A stretch of 11,875 bases of DNA from an uncultured Christensenellaceae bacterium (GTDB taxonomy: Bacteria > Bacillota > Clostridia > Christensenellales > Borkfalkiaceae): assembly GCA_910586985.1 (NCBI GenBank), contig CAJUKK010000017.1, positions 1 through 11,875 on the forward strand, read 5' to 3'. A program made the position numbers and the translations under genes. A model generated the notes under the pieces. That model worked only from the letters and a program-made list of their open reading frames with translations. It had not been told where the DNA came from and searched no databases. Of the stretch, positions 1 through 6,580 are shown one piece after another. Numbering within the stretch: position 1 is the first letter of the stretch; every line of letters begins with the position of its first letter.

Positions 1-97
1 TGGACGATTTATAATAAACTTGCGTTGCCGCAAAAGAAAAGACAAAAAGACAGGCTACCGTAATTCCGAGCGATAAAATCCAAATACGCCATTTCAT
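1..97 (-). CDS. Sensor histidine kinase, N-terminal fragment (PhoR-type by context)
   Basis: An ATG at 97-95 overlaps the TGA of the upstream response regulator (ATGA), and the frame stays open to the window edge, giving 32 codons. The visible peptide begins MKWRIW and is followed by a hydrophobic stretch (about residues 5-24) and then QVYYKSS, which is how a membrane-anchored sensor kinase normally begins: one transmembrane helix leading into an extracytoplasmic sensor. No kinase domain is visible, so the assignment rests on translational coupling to an OmpR-class regulator beside a pst operon, the arrangement of phoP-phoR in Gram-positive bacteria. By inference it would report phosphate limitation and phosphorylate the adjacent regulator. 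The Shine-Dalgarno is weak (GTGGGGT inside the upstream gene), consistent with coupling. Confidence 0.7.
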   Translation of the reverse strand, partial: MKWRIWILSLGITVACLFVFSFAATQVYYKSS

Positions 98-735
98 AAT
101 TTGTACCCCACACCGAATACCGTTTCTATCTTCACGCCGAGCTTGCGAAGACGGGCAACGTGATTATCGAGCGTTCGCGTTTCGCCTACGTCGTAACCCC
201 AAACTTCGCATAAAAGTTTTTCACGGGATAAAACTCTACCGTGATTTTCCATAAAATATTTTAATAGTTCAAATTCTTTATGGTTGAGCGATACTTCTTT
301 GCCGTCGATTTCGCAGACGAAAGTTTCCAAGTTTAACGTAACGCAGTCAACCGACAAAACGCTTTGCCGTTGTTTGCCGCGCAATCTTGCGTTTACTCTT
401 GCCGTAAGTTCCAATACGGAAAAAGGCTTTGCGATATAATCGTCCGCACCCAAATTCAGACCGTTGACTTTATCTTCTTCTTTTGAAAGTGCGGAAAGCA
501 TTATACAACTTACGGACGGATATTTTTCTTTTATGTATTTGAGCGCGTCGAGCCCGCTTCCGTCCGGCAACATTATGTCGAGTAGCGCAACGTCCGGCTG
601 TTCATTGTTCAGAGCGTCCAAAAAAGATTTTAAGGTCGAAAATGCCTTAAATTCCAATCCGTTCATTTCGAGCGCAACTTTTATAAGTCCGCAAATGCTT
701 GTATCATCTTCTAAAATAAATACTTTGCCTTTCAT
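94..735 (-). CDS. OmpR/PhoB-family response regulator, probably PhoP/PhoB of the phosphate regulon
   Basis: The 213-aa product has a receiver domain (about 1-120) with the acidic pair D10-D11, phospho-acceptor D53 in LLDIMLPDGSG, S81 and K103 in the KPF motif. A winged-helix DNA-binding domain follows (about 126-213) with the usual EFELLKYF, LSREKLL and GVGYKL landmarks. The stretch between the recognition helix (HVARLRKLG) and the final hairpin (IETVFGVGYKL) is several residues shorter than the usual RRLRKKL...DP...IKTV form. The ATG at 735 has a good ribosome site (AAGGTGAT). The gene lies 83 bases after pstB and overlaps the kinase gene by 4 bases, so it probably responds to phosphate starvation and controls the pst operon. 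The family is certain; the phosphate role is inferred from the neighbours. Confidence 0.9.
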   Translation of the reverse strand: MKGKVFILEDDTSICGLIKVALEMNGLEFKAFSTLKSFLDALNNEQPDVALLDIMLPDGSGLDALKYIKEKYPSVSCIMLSALSKEEDKVNGLNLGADDYIAKPFSVLELTARVNARLRGKQRQSVLSVDCVTLNLETFVCEIDGKEVSLNHKEFELLKYFMENHGRVLSREKLLCEVWGYDVGETRTLDNHVARLRKLGVKIETVFGVGYKL

Positions 736-752
736 AAAATCACCTTACCTAT

Positions 753-781
753 ATTATATCATTTTACATCAGATAAATAAA
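753..781 (-). promoter_or_regulatory. Possible promoter of the two-component system
   Basis: On the minus strand a perfect TATAAT (753-758) sits 17 bases after a poor -35 (TTTATT, 776-781), about 18 bases upstream of the regulator ATG. The predicted leader would be very short. The poor -35 fits a promoter that needs an activator, but this is inference. It would let the regulator and kinase be transcribed separately from pstSCAB. Confidence 0.45.
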
Positions 782-818
782 GTGTTGAGAATATGCTACT
801 TGTAATAAAAGCGTAAAA

Positions 819-1610
819 TCACCCGAAACGTCCGTTGATATAATCGTCGGTTTTTTTGTTCTGCGGATGAGCAAACAACTTTTTGGTTTCGTCCATTTCA
901 ATCATTTCGCCCAAAAGGAAGTACGCCGTATAGTCGGCTATTCTGAACGCCTGCTGCATATTGTGCGTTACCATAATAATGGTCATATTCTTTTTGAGTT
1001 CAAGACAGAGTTCTTCTATTTTTCCGGTAGAAATGGGATCGAGCGCACTCGTCGGCTCGTCCATTAAAAGAATTTGCGGCTCAACGGACAGCGCACGGGC
1101 AATACAAAGCCTTTGCTGTTGACCGCCCGAAAGACCGAGCGCGGATTTATTCAACCTATCTTTTACTTCGTCCCACATAGCCGCGCCTTTGAGCGAACTT
1201 TCGACTATCCCGTCCAATTCGCTTTTAGAGCGTATTCCGAACGTGCGCGGTCCGTATGCGATATTATCGTAAACACTCATAGCAAGCGGGTTGGGGCGTT
1301 GGAATACCATACCCACGTTTTTGCGAAGACGGGATAAATCGGTCTTGCGGGAATAAATATCCGTATCGCCGACCTTGATTTCGCCCGTGATTTTACAGCC
1401 TTCGATTAAATCGTTCATTCTATTAAGCGATTTTATGAGCGTGGATTTGCCGCAACCGCTCGGACCGATTAAAGCAGTGAGTTTATTTTTCGGAAAATCC
1501 ATATAAATGCTTTTTAACGCGTGAAACGAGCCGTAGTATAAATTCATTTCCTTGACCGAAACGGCAATATCGCCGCTCAAATCAAATTGCTCTATAATGT
1601 GTTTTTTCAT
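819..1610 (-). CDS. pstB: Phosphate ABC transporter ATP-binding protein PstB
   Basis: A 263-aa ABC ATPase that powers phosphate import at the inner face of the membrane. Walker A GPSGCGKST (49-57), Q-loop Q104 in VFQRPNPLAMSVYDN, signature LSGGQQQR (160-167), Walker B LLMDEPTSALDP (about 181-192) and H-loop H216 in VTHNMQQA are all intact. The QRPNPLAMSVYDN and TDDYINGRFG segments are typical of PstB rather than of other ABC ATPases, and the length is normal for the family. The ATG overlaps the TGA of the fused permease gene (ATGA), with a GGAG ribosome site inside that gene, so the two are translationally coupled. It is the last transport gene; no phoU follows before the regulator. Confidence 0.97.
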   Translation of the reverse strand: MKKHIIEQFDLSGDIAVSVKEMNLYYGSFHALKSIYMDFPKNKLTALIGPSGCGKSTLIKSLNRMNDLIEGCKITGEIKVGDTDIYSRKTDLSRLRKNVGMVFQRPNPLAMSVYDNIAYGPRTFGIRSKSELDGIVESSLKGAAMWDEVKDRLNKSALGLSGGQQQRLCIARALSVEPQILLMDEPTSALDPISTGKIEELCLELKKNMTIIMVTHNMQQAFRIADYTAYFLLGEMIEMDETKKLFAHPQNKKTDDYINGRFG

Positions 1611-3388
1611 ATCTTTTTTCTCCGATTAAATAACCATTCCACAAGTGAAACGAGTAAGTTAAGTATGATGACGAATATAAGCAATATGCTTGCCGTAGCG
1701 TAGGCTTCGTTTACTTGCAAGCCGTTACTCATAAACTTCCATACGAGAACGGCGAAACTTGCCGCGCTATCACCGTAACCTTGCGGAATAAAAGTAGATG
1801 CCGAGCCTACCGTAAATATGAGAGCCGCGCTTTCGTTTACAATTCTTCCGATTGAAAGGATAATCGACGTTATAATTCCCGTAATTGCCTGCGGCAGAAC
1901 GACGACGAAAATCGTCCGCAGTTTTCCCGCGCCGAGAGCGTAACTTGCTTCACGCATACTGTCGGGCACTTCCGATAAACTTTGTTCGGTGCTGCGTATA
2001 ATCGTCGGCAAAATGATAAGAGCCAAAGTAATACCGCCCGCCCATAGAGAATAGCCCATATTCATACCGATTACAAAGAATACCATTCCGAACAGCCCGA
2101 ATATTATCGACGGAATACCGGCAAGCGTATCGACGAACAGGCGTATCACTTTAACGAAAATGCTTCCTTTCTTTGCATACTCGTTCAAAAAGATTGCCGC
2201 GCCTACACCGAGCGGCAAAGCAAGCAACAGCGCAAGACCTATAAGCATTGTAGTTGATACAAAAGCGGGCGCAAGCGTCGTGTGTGCGTTACCGCTTTCC
2301 CCGAACATAAAATCAATACTCAAATGCGGAAAGCCTTTTACGAAAACGAATATTACAATAAATGCGAGAACGAACGCAACCAGCAAAGAAATAACCCAAG
2401 AAACTATCCATAGCGCATCGCAAGCGCTACCCGTGCGACGATAGCTTTTTAACGTATCTTTTTGATCGCTTTCCCTCAATCTACGAGAGAAGAATTTATT
2501 GCCGCCCTTGCTGTCCTTTTTTACAGCCATAAGGCAAAGATTAAGTATGAGTATAAAGATAAGCAATACGAACCCGTCGGCAATAAGCGCAGACTGTTCG
2601 GACGGCGTTGCATAACCCCAATTCTGTACGATATTGCTTGTGAGCGTGGTAAACGGCACGAACGCACCGAACGGATAACCCGAACCGTTACCCACTATCA
2701 TCTGAACAGCCATTGTTTCGCCGATTGCCCGACCTATGCCGAGTATGATTGCCGATATAATTCCGCTCTTTGCGGCGGGCAGCAAAACTTTCCATACCGC
2801 TTGATTTTTTGAACAGCCGAGCGCAAGCGCGCCTTCGTAGTAGTGCATGGGTACTGCTTCCAAACTGTTTTTGGTTATGGAAGTTATTGTCGGTAATATC
2901 ATAACCGAGAGAATAAGCGTACACGCCAAAAGTCCGAAACCCGCATTATTCGGGTGGAATATATCGACGAGTAGCGGCATTAAAAATTTATACCCGAACA
3001 GACCGTACACGATAGACGGAATACCCGCAAGCAAATTTACTATCTGCGTATATATCTTTTTCAGTCGTTTAGGACAATAAAATACAAGCCAAATCGCCGT
3101 AAATACAGCAAGCGTACCGCCGAGCAGTACGGCGCATACGGTAAGAAAGAACGTGCCGACAATCATTCGCCATATCCCGAAAGTTTCCGATTTTGCCGAC
3201 CATTCAGAGCCGAAAATAAACTTGAAAAAACCTATATCACGAAAAGCGGGTATGCTTGCATAAAGCAAATAACCGATAATCGTAAATACGGCAAGAATGG
3301 AAAATGCCGCAAGGGCTATAAATATTGCCTTTGCGATATTTTCCTTTGAAAAAAACTTTGCCGTTTTAATCTTTGTAAGCGTAGTCAT
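1607..3388 (-). CDS. pstCA: Fused phosphate ABC transporter permease, PstC-PstA in one polypeptide
   Basis: The 593-aa reading frame contains both permease subunits in tandem. The PstC half (about 17-290) has six likely membrane helices, LAGIPSIVYGLFG (120-132) and an EAA-type coupling loop (about 177-210, EAVPMHYYEGALALGCS). The PstA half (about 325-590) repeats the plan: LAGIPSIIFGLFG (422-434), EAA loop (about 473-506, EVPDSMREASYALGAG) and a final helix before the NRRKK tail. They are joined by a Lys/Arg-rich linker (about 290-325) that should be cytoplasmic, so joining the PstC C-terminus to the PstA N-terminus keeps the topology. Standard operons encode two proteins of about 280-310 aa each. 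The gene starts one base after pstS (TGA-T-ATG) and overlaps pstB by 4 bases. There is no sign of a frameshift. Confidence 0.95.
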   Translation of the reverse strand: MTTLTKIKTAKFFSKENIAKAIFIALAAFSILAVFTIIGYLLYASIPAFRDIGFFKFIFGSEWSAKSETFGIWRMIVGTFFLTVCAVLLGGTLAVFTAIWLVFYCPKRLKKIYTQIVNLLAGIPSIVYGLFGYKFLMPLLVDIFHPNNAGFGLLACTLILSVMILPTITSITKNSLEAVPMHYYEGALALGCSKNQAVWKVLLPAAKSGIISAIILGIGRAIGETMAVQMIVGNGSGYPFGAFVPFTTLTSNIVQNWGYATPSEQSALIADGFVLLIFILILNLCLMAVKKDSKGGNKFFSRRLRESDQKDTLKSYRRTGSACDALWIVSWVISLLVAFVLAFIVIFVFVKGFPHLSIDFMFGESGNAHTTLAPAFVSTTMLIGLALLLALPLGVGAAIFLNEYAKKGSIFVKVIRLFVDTLAGIPSIIFGLFGMVFFVIGMNMGYSLWAGGITLALIILPTIIRSTEQSLSEVPDSMREASYALGAGKLRTIFVVVLPQAITGIITSIILSIGRIVNESAALIFTVGSASTFIPQGYGDSAASFAVLVWKFMSNGLQVNEAYATASILLIFVIILNLLVSLVEWLFNRRKKI

Positions 3389-3389
3389 A

Positions 3390-4193
3390 TCACTTTACCG
3401 AAATATAACCCGCGCCCGTTATAACCGTTTGAGCTTCCGCACTCATAATATAATCGTAAAAGCCTTGTGCCGCCGCCGACAGCGTTCCGTTTTCTTTGAG
3501 TACGATAACGAACGGACGTTGCAGAGCATAAGTGTTATTCATAATGTTTTCCACCGTGCAAGCAACACCGTCTAAACTTACCGCTTTAACCGTACTTTTC
3601 AGACTGCCGTAAGATATGTAGCCTATGCTGTTTGTCGAGCCTTGTATCGCTTCGATTACGTTACCCGTTTCGGCAAGCGTGGCAACGCTCGTAGCGTAAC
3701 CGTTTTCGATTTTCAAAAGCTCGTCGAACGCCGTGCGCGTTCCACTTGACGCATCTCTGCCGATTGCCGCCGTTATCGTAGTGTCGGGAATTGCAGTACC
3801 GCTTTCATAGAGTGCTTTCACGTCAGTTTTGCTAACGTCCGTAACAGAACAATCTTTATTGACGATAAGGGCGATTCCGTCCATACAAAGAGTTGTACCG
3901 ATAACGCCCGTTTCGCTCGATTTCAATTCACGCGAAGACATACCGAAATCGTTTAAGCCGTTTTGCGTATCACTTATACCCGCGCCGGACGAAGACATAT
4001 TTACCGTAATTCTTACGTCGTGCGTCTTTTCGTATTCCGCCGCAAGTTTTTCCATTATGGGTGTAACGGAAGACGAACCCGAAACGGTAATGCTTTCTTT
4101 TTTACTGCCGCAACCCGTCATTGCACCGAGTGTTCCGCATACCAACGTGGCAACGCAAAGCGTACTTGCCAAAATTTTGCCTACTTTTTTCAT
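3390..4193 (-). CDS. pstS: Phosphate-binding lipoprotein PstS
   Basis: The 267-aa solute-binding protein captures phosphate outside the membrane and delivers it to the permease. It has a signal peptide with lysines at 2, 3 and 6, a hydrophobic core, and a lipobox-like MTGC with the lipidated cysteine at 28. Phosphate-site motifs of the PstS family follow: TVSGSSSVTPI (about 37-47), SSSGAG (about 67-72), GMSSRE and GRDASSGTRTAF. The ATG at 4193-4191 was chosen because AAGGAG lies just upstream and the signal peptide then begins cleanly. The open frame extends 18 codons further, but those residues lack signal-peptide character and would cover the predicted transcription start. It is the first gene of the operon and ends one base before the permease ATG. 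It is short for PstS but complete. Confidence 0.95.
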   Translation of the reverse strand: MKKVGKILASTLCVATLVCGTLGAMTGCGSKKESITVSGSSSVTPIMEKLAAEYEKTHDVRITVNMSSSGAGISDTQNGLNDFGMSSRELKSSETGVIGTTLCMDGIALIVNKDCSVTDVSKTDVKALYESGTAIPDTTITAAIGRDASSGTRTAFDELLKIENGYATSVATLAETGNVIEAIQGSTNSIGYISYGSLKSTVKAVSLDGVACTVENIMNNTYALQRPFVIVLKENGTLSAAAQGFYDYIMSAEAQTVITGAGYISVK

Positions 4194-4232
4194 TTTGTTT
4201 CTCCTTGAATTTTTTATTTTTGTCGTTTGACA

Positions 4233-4260
4233 AGTATAGAATAGCAAGAAGAAGTAACAA
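4233..4260 (-). promoter_or_regulatory. Probable pstS operon promoter
   Basis: On the minus strand TTGTTA (4255-4260) and TATACT (4233-4238) are separated by 16 bases and lie about 40 bases upstream of the pstS ATG, giving a leader of about 33 bases with the AAGGAG site. Both hexamers are imperfect, as expected for a promoter that depends on a phosphate-responsive activator. Confidence 0.5.
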
Positions 4261-4273
4261 AGTTAGTCAGTCA

Positions 4274-4293
4274 GTTGCAATAAATTTGTAAAA
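4274..4293 (-). promoter_or_regulatory. Candidate PhoP/PhoB-type operator upstream of pstS
   Basis: Just upstream of the pstS -35, the minus strand reads TTTACA, five bases, ATTGCA: two TT(A/T)ACA-like hexamers on an 11-base period, resembling the direct repeats bound by PhoP in Bacillus. Only two units are convincing and such AT-rich hexamers occur by chance, so this is a guess supported by position. Confidence 0.25.
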
Positions 4294-4301
4294 TTAGATT
4301 A

Positions 4302-4500
4302 TTTATTTGTCTTTCGACAGGGGTGTATATCGGAAAAAGCCTACGCTGATAGACAAGACATTATTAAAACTGAATAATATCAAAGGAAAAAATATAGCGG
4401 CTCAACGATAAATAAGTCAATGAGTTCTCTATTTTTTTCTTATTCTTTGACAACGTAGGCTTTTCCCGATTTTCTCTTTGGTTGTCGAAAGACAAATAAA
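4302..4500. repeat. 199-base imperfect inverted repeat of unknown nature (MITE-like or structured RNA/recombination site)
   Basis: The outer 18 bases (4302-4319 and 4483-4500) are perfect inverted copies, and an inner 11-base block (4335-4345 with 4454-4464) is also perfectly inverted; the sequence between the blocks is partly conserved (ATCGG against its complement). The arms enclose about 108 AT-rich bases with no coding potential. Each arm is also a local hairpin: TTGTC-GAAA-GACAA on the plus strand in the right arm, and TGTC-GAAA-GACA on the minus strand in the left arm. The direct repeat GTTAGTCAGT lies outside both arms (4262-4271 and 4520-4529) but does not abut them. No transposase is visible. 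It could be a small non-autonomous element, a folded RNA, or recombinase-binding DNA near the left end of the integration module. Confidence 0.6.
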
Positions 4501-4657
4501 AAAACAAAGAGAAAAATATGTTAGTCAGTTCGCTGTTCTGTCCTTTTCCGTTACCGCCCCCAGACCGTAGGATTAATGAAAAAGTAAACCGAAACTAATA
4601 TGTTTGTACTTTGCTTGCTACTCGTAATTTTTCAAGATAAAAGTTATAGTATTTGCG
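4501..4657. other. Intergenic stretch with no recognised gene
   Basis: Between the inverted repeat and the xis leader I see no coding frame of good quality, no tRNA and no terminator. It contains the right GTTAGTCAGT copy (4520-4529) and a C-rich run near 4556. A possible -10 for xis (TATAGT, 4645-4650) has no convincing -35. Confidence 0.5.
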
Positions 4658-4708
4658 GAAAGTGATTGAACGAAACGGATTATACCGCTGTTTGAGATAA
4701 TCACTTTC
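4658..4708. promoter_or_regulatory. Inverted repeat in the leader of the xis-int genes
   Basis: GAAAGTGATT (4658-4667) is repeated as its exact complement AATCACTTTC (4699-4708) around 31 bases that contain a smaller ACGG-ATTATA-CCG stem. The repeat ends about 12 bases before the xis Shine-Dalgarno (GGAGG). It has no T-tract, so it is not a terminator. It may be an operator for a regulator of the integration genes, an Xis/Int arm site, or an RNA fold affecting xis translation; the sequence cannot tell these apart. Confidence 0.5.
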
Positions 4709-4733
4709 TAATCTGAAAAAGGAGGCAAGCACA

Positions 4734-4913
4734 ATGTTACGGAGTATCAAAAAAGCTTATGACATAGTTCGTCAGCAGGACGCCGAAACCGCCGTTACCG
4801 TACATACAATCCGTATGTGGTGCAAGGAAGGCAAAATTAAATGTCTTACCGCAGGTAACAAAGTTTTGGTCGATATCGACAGCCTGATGAACTATATCGC
4901 TATCAAGGAGTAA
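4734..4913 (+). CDS. xis: Excisionase-like small winged-helix DNA-binding protein (Xis/MerR-like)
   Basis: The 59-aa product begins MLRSIKKAYDIVR. The segment TVHTIRMWCKEGKIKCLTAGNKVLVDIDSL (residues about 27-56, shown in shortened form by its landmarks IRMWCKEGKI, AGNKVLVDIDSL and MNYI) fits the excisionase family: a helix that selects the site, the R-x-W/L-x-x-x-GKI turn, a short hairpin wing and a final D-x-x-x-x-x-I helix. Such proteins bend DNA at att sites and steer the integrase towards excision. A strong AAAGGAGG precedes the ATG at 4734, with 7-8 bases between the GGAGG and the start. The integrase begins 8 bases after the stop and its Shine-Dalgarno lies within the last xis codons, so the two form a coupled xis-int pair. 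The function is inferred from family resemblance and neighbour. Confidence 0.8.
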   Translation: MLRSIKKAYDIVRQQDAETAVTVHTIRMWCKEGKIKCLTAGNKVLVDIDSLMNYIAIKE

Positions 4914-4920
4914 ATTCATT

Positions 4921-6342
4921 ATGGCATATTTCAAAATCACACCCAACAAGAAAGGCGAATTACAAGCCAAAATTCAAGTCAGCGGAAAAGACTTATCCAC
5001 AGGCAAAAACAAACTGTTCGTTAAGCGCGTCTATAATATCGACGGCTTGACGGAAGCGAAGTTCAGAAAGCAGGTCGAGAAACTGTCTATCGAGTTTGAA
5101 GAAGACGTTTTGAAGGCTTACAAAGAAGAAACGACCGTATTGCGCTCAAAGGTGCTTACGTTCTCGGAACTGATGAAGGAATGGCAGGCAAACATAAAAG
5201 CCAATCTTTCTATAAGTTACTACCTGCGAGCGCGAGAAGTCGGCAAGAAGTTCAATGCGTTTTTGGTCGAACAGCACCTTGACGATAAACCTATCTCGGC
5301 GATCACCGTGCGCGACGTGCAAATGTTTTTGAACGGCTTTGCGCAAAAAGGCTATCAAGCAGTTCCGACGGTGAAAGTTAAAAAGGATTTTCCCAAGACC
5401 GTGAACTTCCGAGAACTTGCAAGAGAACATATTATCAACCGTTGCACGTCTTACGGTATGCGCCGTAAAGGAAACAGCATTGAAAAACAAACGGCACTTG
5501 CGATTTGCGAGCAATGCGGACTTACTTTTGACGAATACTTTGAAGAATTACCGAACGAAAAGACATACGCCACCGAAACGATTAAAGGTTATAGGCGTGT
5601 TTTGAGAACGCTTTTCAATGAAGCGGTACGGTATGAATGGATTGTCAAAAATCCCGTATGTTCCACCAAGATAGGCGCAGGCAGTTCCAATACGTCGTTG
5701 CGTTCCGTTCCCGAAAAGGAAGTGTTTTCGTTTACGGAAGCGCGAGCGTTTATTGCAAAACTAAACGAATTGCCGCCCGAAGATATTTACAAGAAAATTC
5801 CTATAAAACTAATGCTTCTTATGGGCTTGCGTACAGCCGAAGTTTGCGGTTTGCGTTGGAGTGATATTGACTTTGACAAAAAAGTAATACACATTAAACG
5901 TAACAGGCTTTATACAAAAGATTTTGGCATATACGAAAAAGAGCCGAAAACGGCGACGTCAATGCGCGATATTCCAATGCCGGACGCACTCATAAGCGAC
6001 CTTATAATATATATGGAATGGTTTAGACAGGCAGACGAGCAATTTGACGAACGGCTTGACGAATACTATTTAGCCGTCAATGTTTATCGTTTGCCTATCT
6101 TTCCGCACTCGGTCGGGCAGTATCTGAAACGTTACGAGCGTGAATGGAAGATGAAAGAAGTTACCTGTCATGGCTTACGGCATACATATTGCAGTTTGCT
6201 TTTATCGCAGAATGTTCCGATACAGACAGTCAGCAAGTATATGGGACACAGCGATTCGACGGTAACGCTTAAAGTGTACAGCCACTTTATACCCGATACG
6301 CAGGACACCGCGCTTAATGCGTTGAACAATATCACGACATAA
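4921..6342 (+). CDS. int: Tyrosine recombinase/integrase with embedded Xre-like helix-turn-helix
   Basis: The 473-aa site-specific recombinase has every catalytic residue: R304 (MGLRTAE), K343 in the beta-hairpin (KEPKTATSMRDIP), H417-x-x-R420 (CHGLRHTY), H443 (YMGHSD) and nucleophile Y453 (VYSHF). An AP2-like arm-binding N-terminus (about 1-65, MAYFKITPNKKGELQAKI) and a core-binding domain (about 78-245) precede it. The core-binding domain carries an insert of roughly 70 residues (about 148-216) with LAREHIINRC, YGMRRKGNSIEKQTALAIC and GLTFDEYFE, which reads like an Xre-type helix-turn-helix. Inserts of this sort are known from clostridial element integrases. The gene ends 36 bases from the 3' end of a tRNA-Arg, the usual position for an integrase at the edge of its element. 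It looks intact and probably active. Confidence 0.95.
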   Translation: MAYFKITPNKKGELQAKIQVSGKDLSTGKNKLFVKRVYNIDGLTEAKFRKQVEKLSIEFEEDVLKAYKEETTVLRSKVLTFSELMKEWQANIKANLSISYYLRAREVGKKFNAFLVEQHLDDKPISAITVRDVQMFLNGFAQKGYQAVPTVKVKKDFPKTVNFRELAREHIINRCTSYGMRRKGNSIEKQTALAICEQCGLTFDEYFEELPNEKTYATETIKGYRRVLRTLFNEAVRYEWIVKNPVCSTKIGAGSSNTSLRSVPEKEVFSFTEARAFIAKLNELPPEDIYKKIPIKLMLLMGLRTAEVCGLRWSDIDFDKKVIHIKRNRLYTKDFGIYEKEPKTATSMRDIPMPDALISDLIIYMEWFRQADEQFDERLDEYYLAVNVYRLPIFPHSVGQYLKRYEREWKMKEVTCHGLRHTYCSLLLSQNVPIQTVSKYMGHSDSTVTLKVYSHFIPDTQDTALNALNNITT

Positions 6343-6368
6343 AAAAAGACCGAGTGTTTATCTCGGTC
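6341..6368 (-). terminator. Terminator of the tRNA-Arg gene
   Basis: On the minus strand GACCGAG and CTCGGTC form a 7-base-pair stem with a 7-base loop, followed directly by seven Ts. It begins 9 bases after the tRNA CCA end. The T-tract overlaps the integrase stop codon, so the convergent tRNA and int genes are packed without spare bases. The plus strand has no T-tract here. Confidence 0.88.
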
Positions 6369-6377
6369 AAACGGTTT

Positions 6378-6454
6378 TGGCGTTCGCGGCGGGAATCGAA
6401 CCCACAGTCTATTGCTTAGGAGGCAATTGCGTTATCCTATTACGCCACGCGAAC
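6378..6454 (-). tRNA. tRNA-Arg, anticodon CCT (reads AGG), CCA encoded
   Basis: The cloverleaf is complete: acceptor GTTCGCG/CGCGAAC, D-stem GCGT/ACGC with loop AATAGGATA, anticodon stem ATTGC/GCAAT around loop CTCCTAA (anticodon CCT), a 5-base variable loop, T-stem GTGGG/CCCGC (one G-T pair) with loop TTCGATT, discriminator G and encoded CCA (6378-6380). All stems pair, so it should be functional. It has a consensus promoter upstream and its own terminator. It lies between an integrase and the broken half of another tRNA-Arg(CCT), which suggests it is carried by the integrated element; if so it would supply the AGG decoder that the integration destroyed. Confidence 0.96.
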
Positions 6455-6468
6455 AAACGCAAAATATT

Positions 6469-6491
6469 TTATACCAATTATTATACCAATT
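6469..6491. repeat. Tandem 11-base repeat in the tRNA promoter
   Basis: TTATACCAATT occurs at 6469-6479 and again at 6481-6491 (12-base period). On the minus strand the copies read AATTGGTATAA, so the duplication creates a second -10-like TATAAA downstream of the real TATAAT. They could be a chance slippage duplication or recombinase arm sites. Confidence 0.6.
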
Positions 6492-6508
6492 TTATTTGCC
6501 GATGTCAA
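6480..6508 (-). promoter_or_regulatory. Consensus sigma-70 promoter of the intact tRNA-Arg
   Basis: The minus strand has TTGACA (6503-6508), exactly 17 bases, then TATAAT (6480-6485): a perfect match to the vegetative consensus, ending 25 bases before the tRNA 5' end. A second TGTCAAA copy (6514-6520) lies 11 bases further up. Such strength suits stable-RNA transcription. Confidence 0.92.
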
Positions 6509-6517
6509 ATCGGTGTC

Positions 6518-6554
6518 AAAACAGCCATTTTAGCCACGAAATCGGCTGTTTTTT
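6518..6554 (+). terminator. Hairpin with T-tract between the intact and the broken tRNA
   Basis: AAAACAGCC (6518-6526) pairs with GGCTGTTTT (6544-6552), extended by ATTT/AAAT around a short loop, and ends in TTTTTT on the plus strand. On the minus strand the tail is only TTTTGAC, so termination there would be weaker. It may stop plus-strand transcripts that pass antisense over the tRNA, or block minus-strand read-through from the old tRNA promoter. A competing stem CACGAAA (6535-6541)/TTTCGTG (6559-6565) overlaps it. Confidence 0.6.
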
Positions 6555-6580
6555 CCTGTTTCGTGTGGATAGACCGAACA

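Noticed and set aside
2160..2812. Plus-strand reading frames within the fused permease gene
   Set aside because: They are opposite a well-conserved membrane protein gene, lack start signals and have no recognisable domain.
4194..4247. An 18-codon N-terminal extension of PstS
   Set aside because: It would place charged residues ahead of the signal peptide and overlap the promoter; the ATG at 4193 has AAGGAG.
4302..4500. 6S RNA or another known small RNA
   Set aside because: The length and closing stem are suggestive, but neither strand shows a promoter plus terminator, and I do not recognise the central-bubble sequence.
4560..4575. CCGTAGGATT as a left att copy of CTTAGGAGG
   Set aside because: It matches only GTAGGA-type bases and has no adjacent tRNA 3' half.
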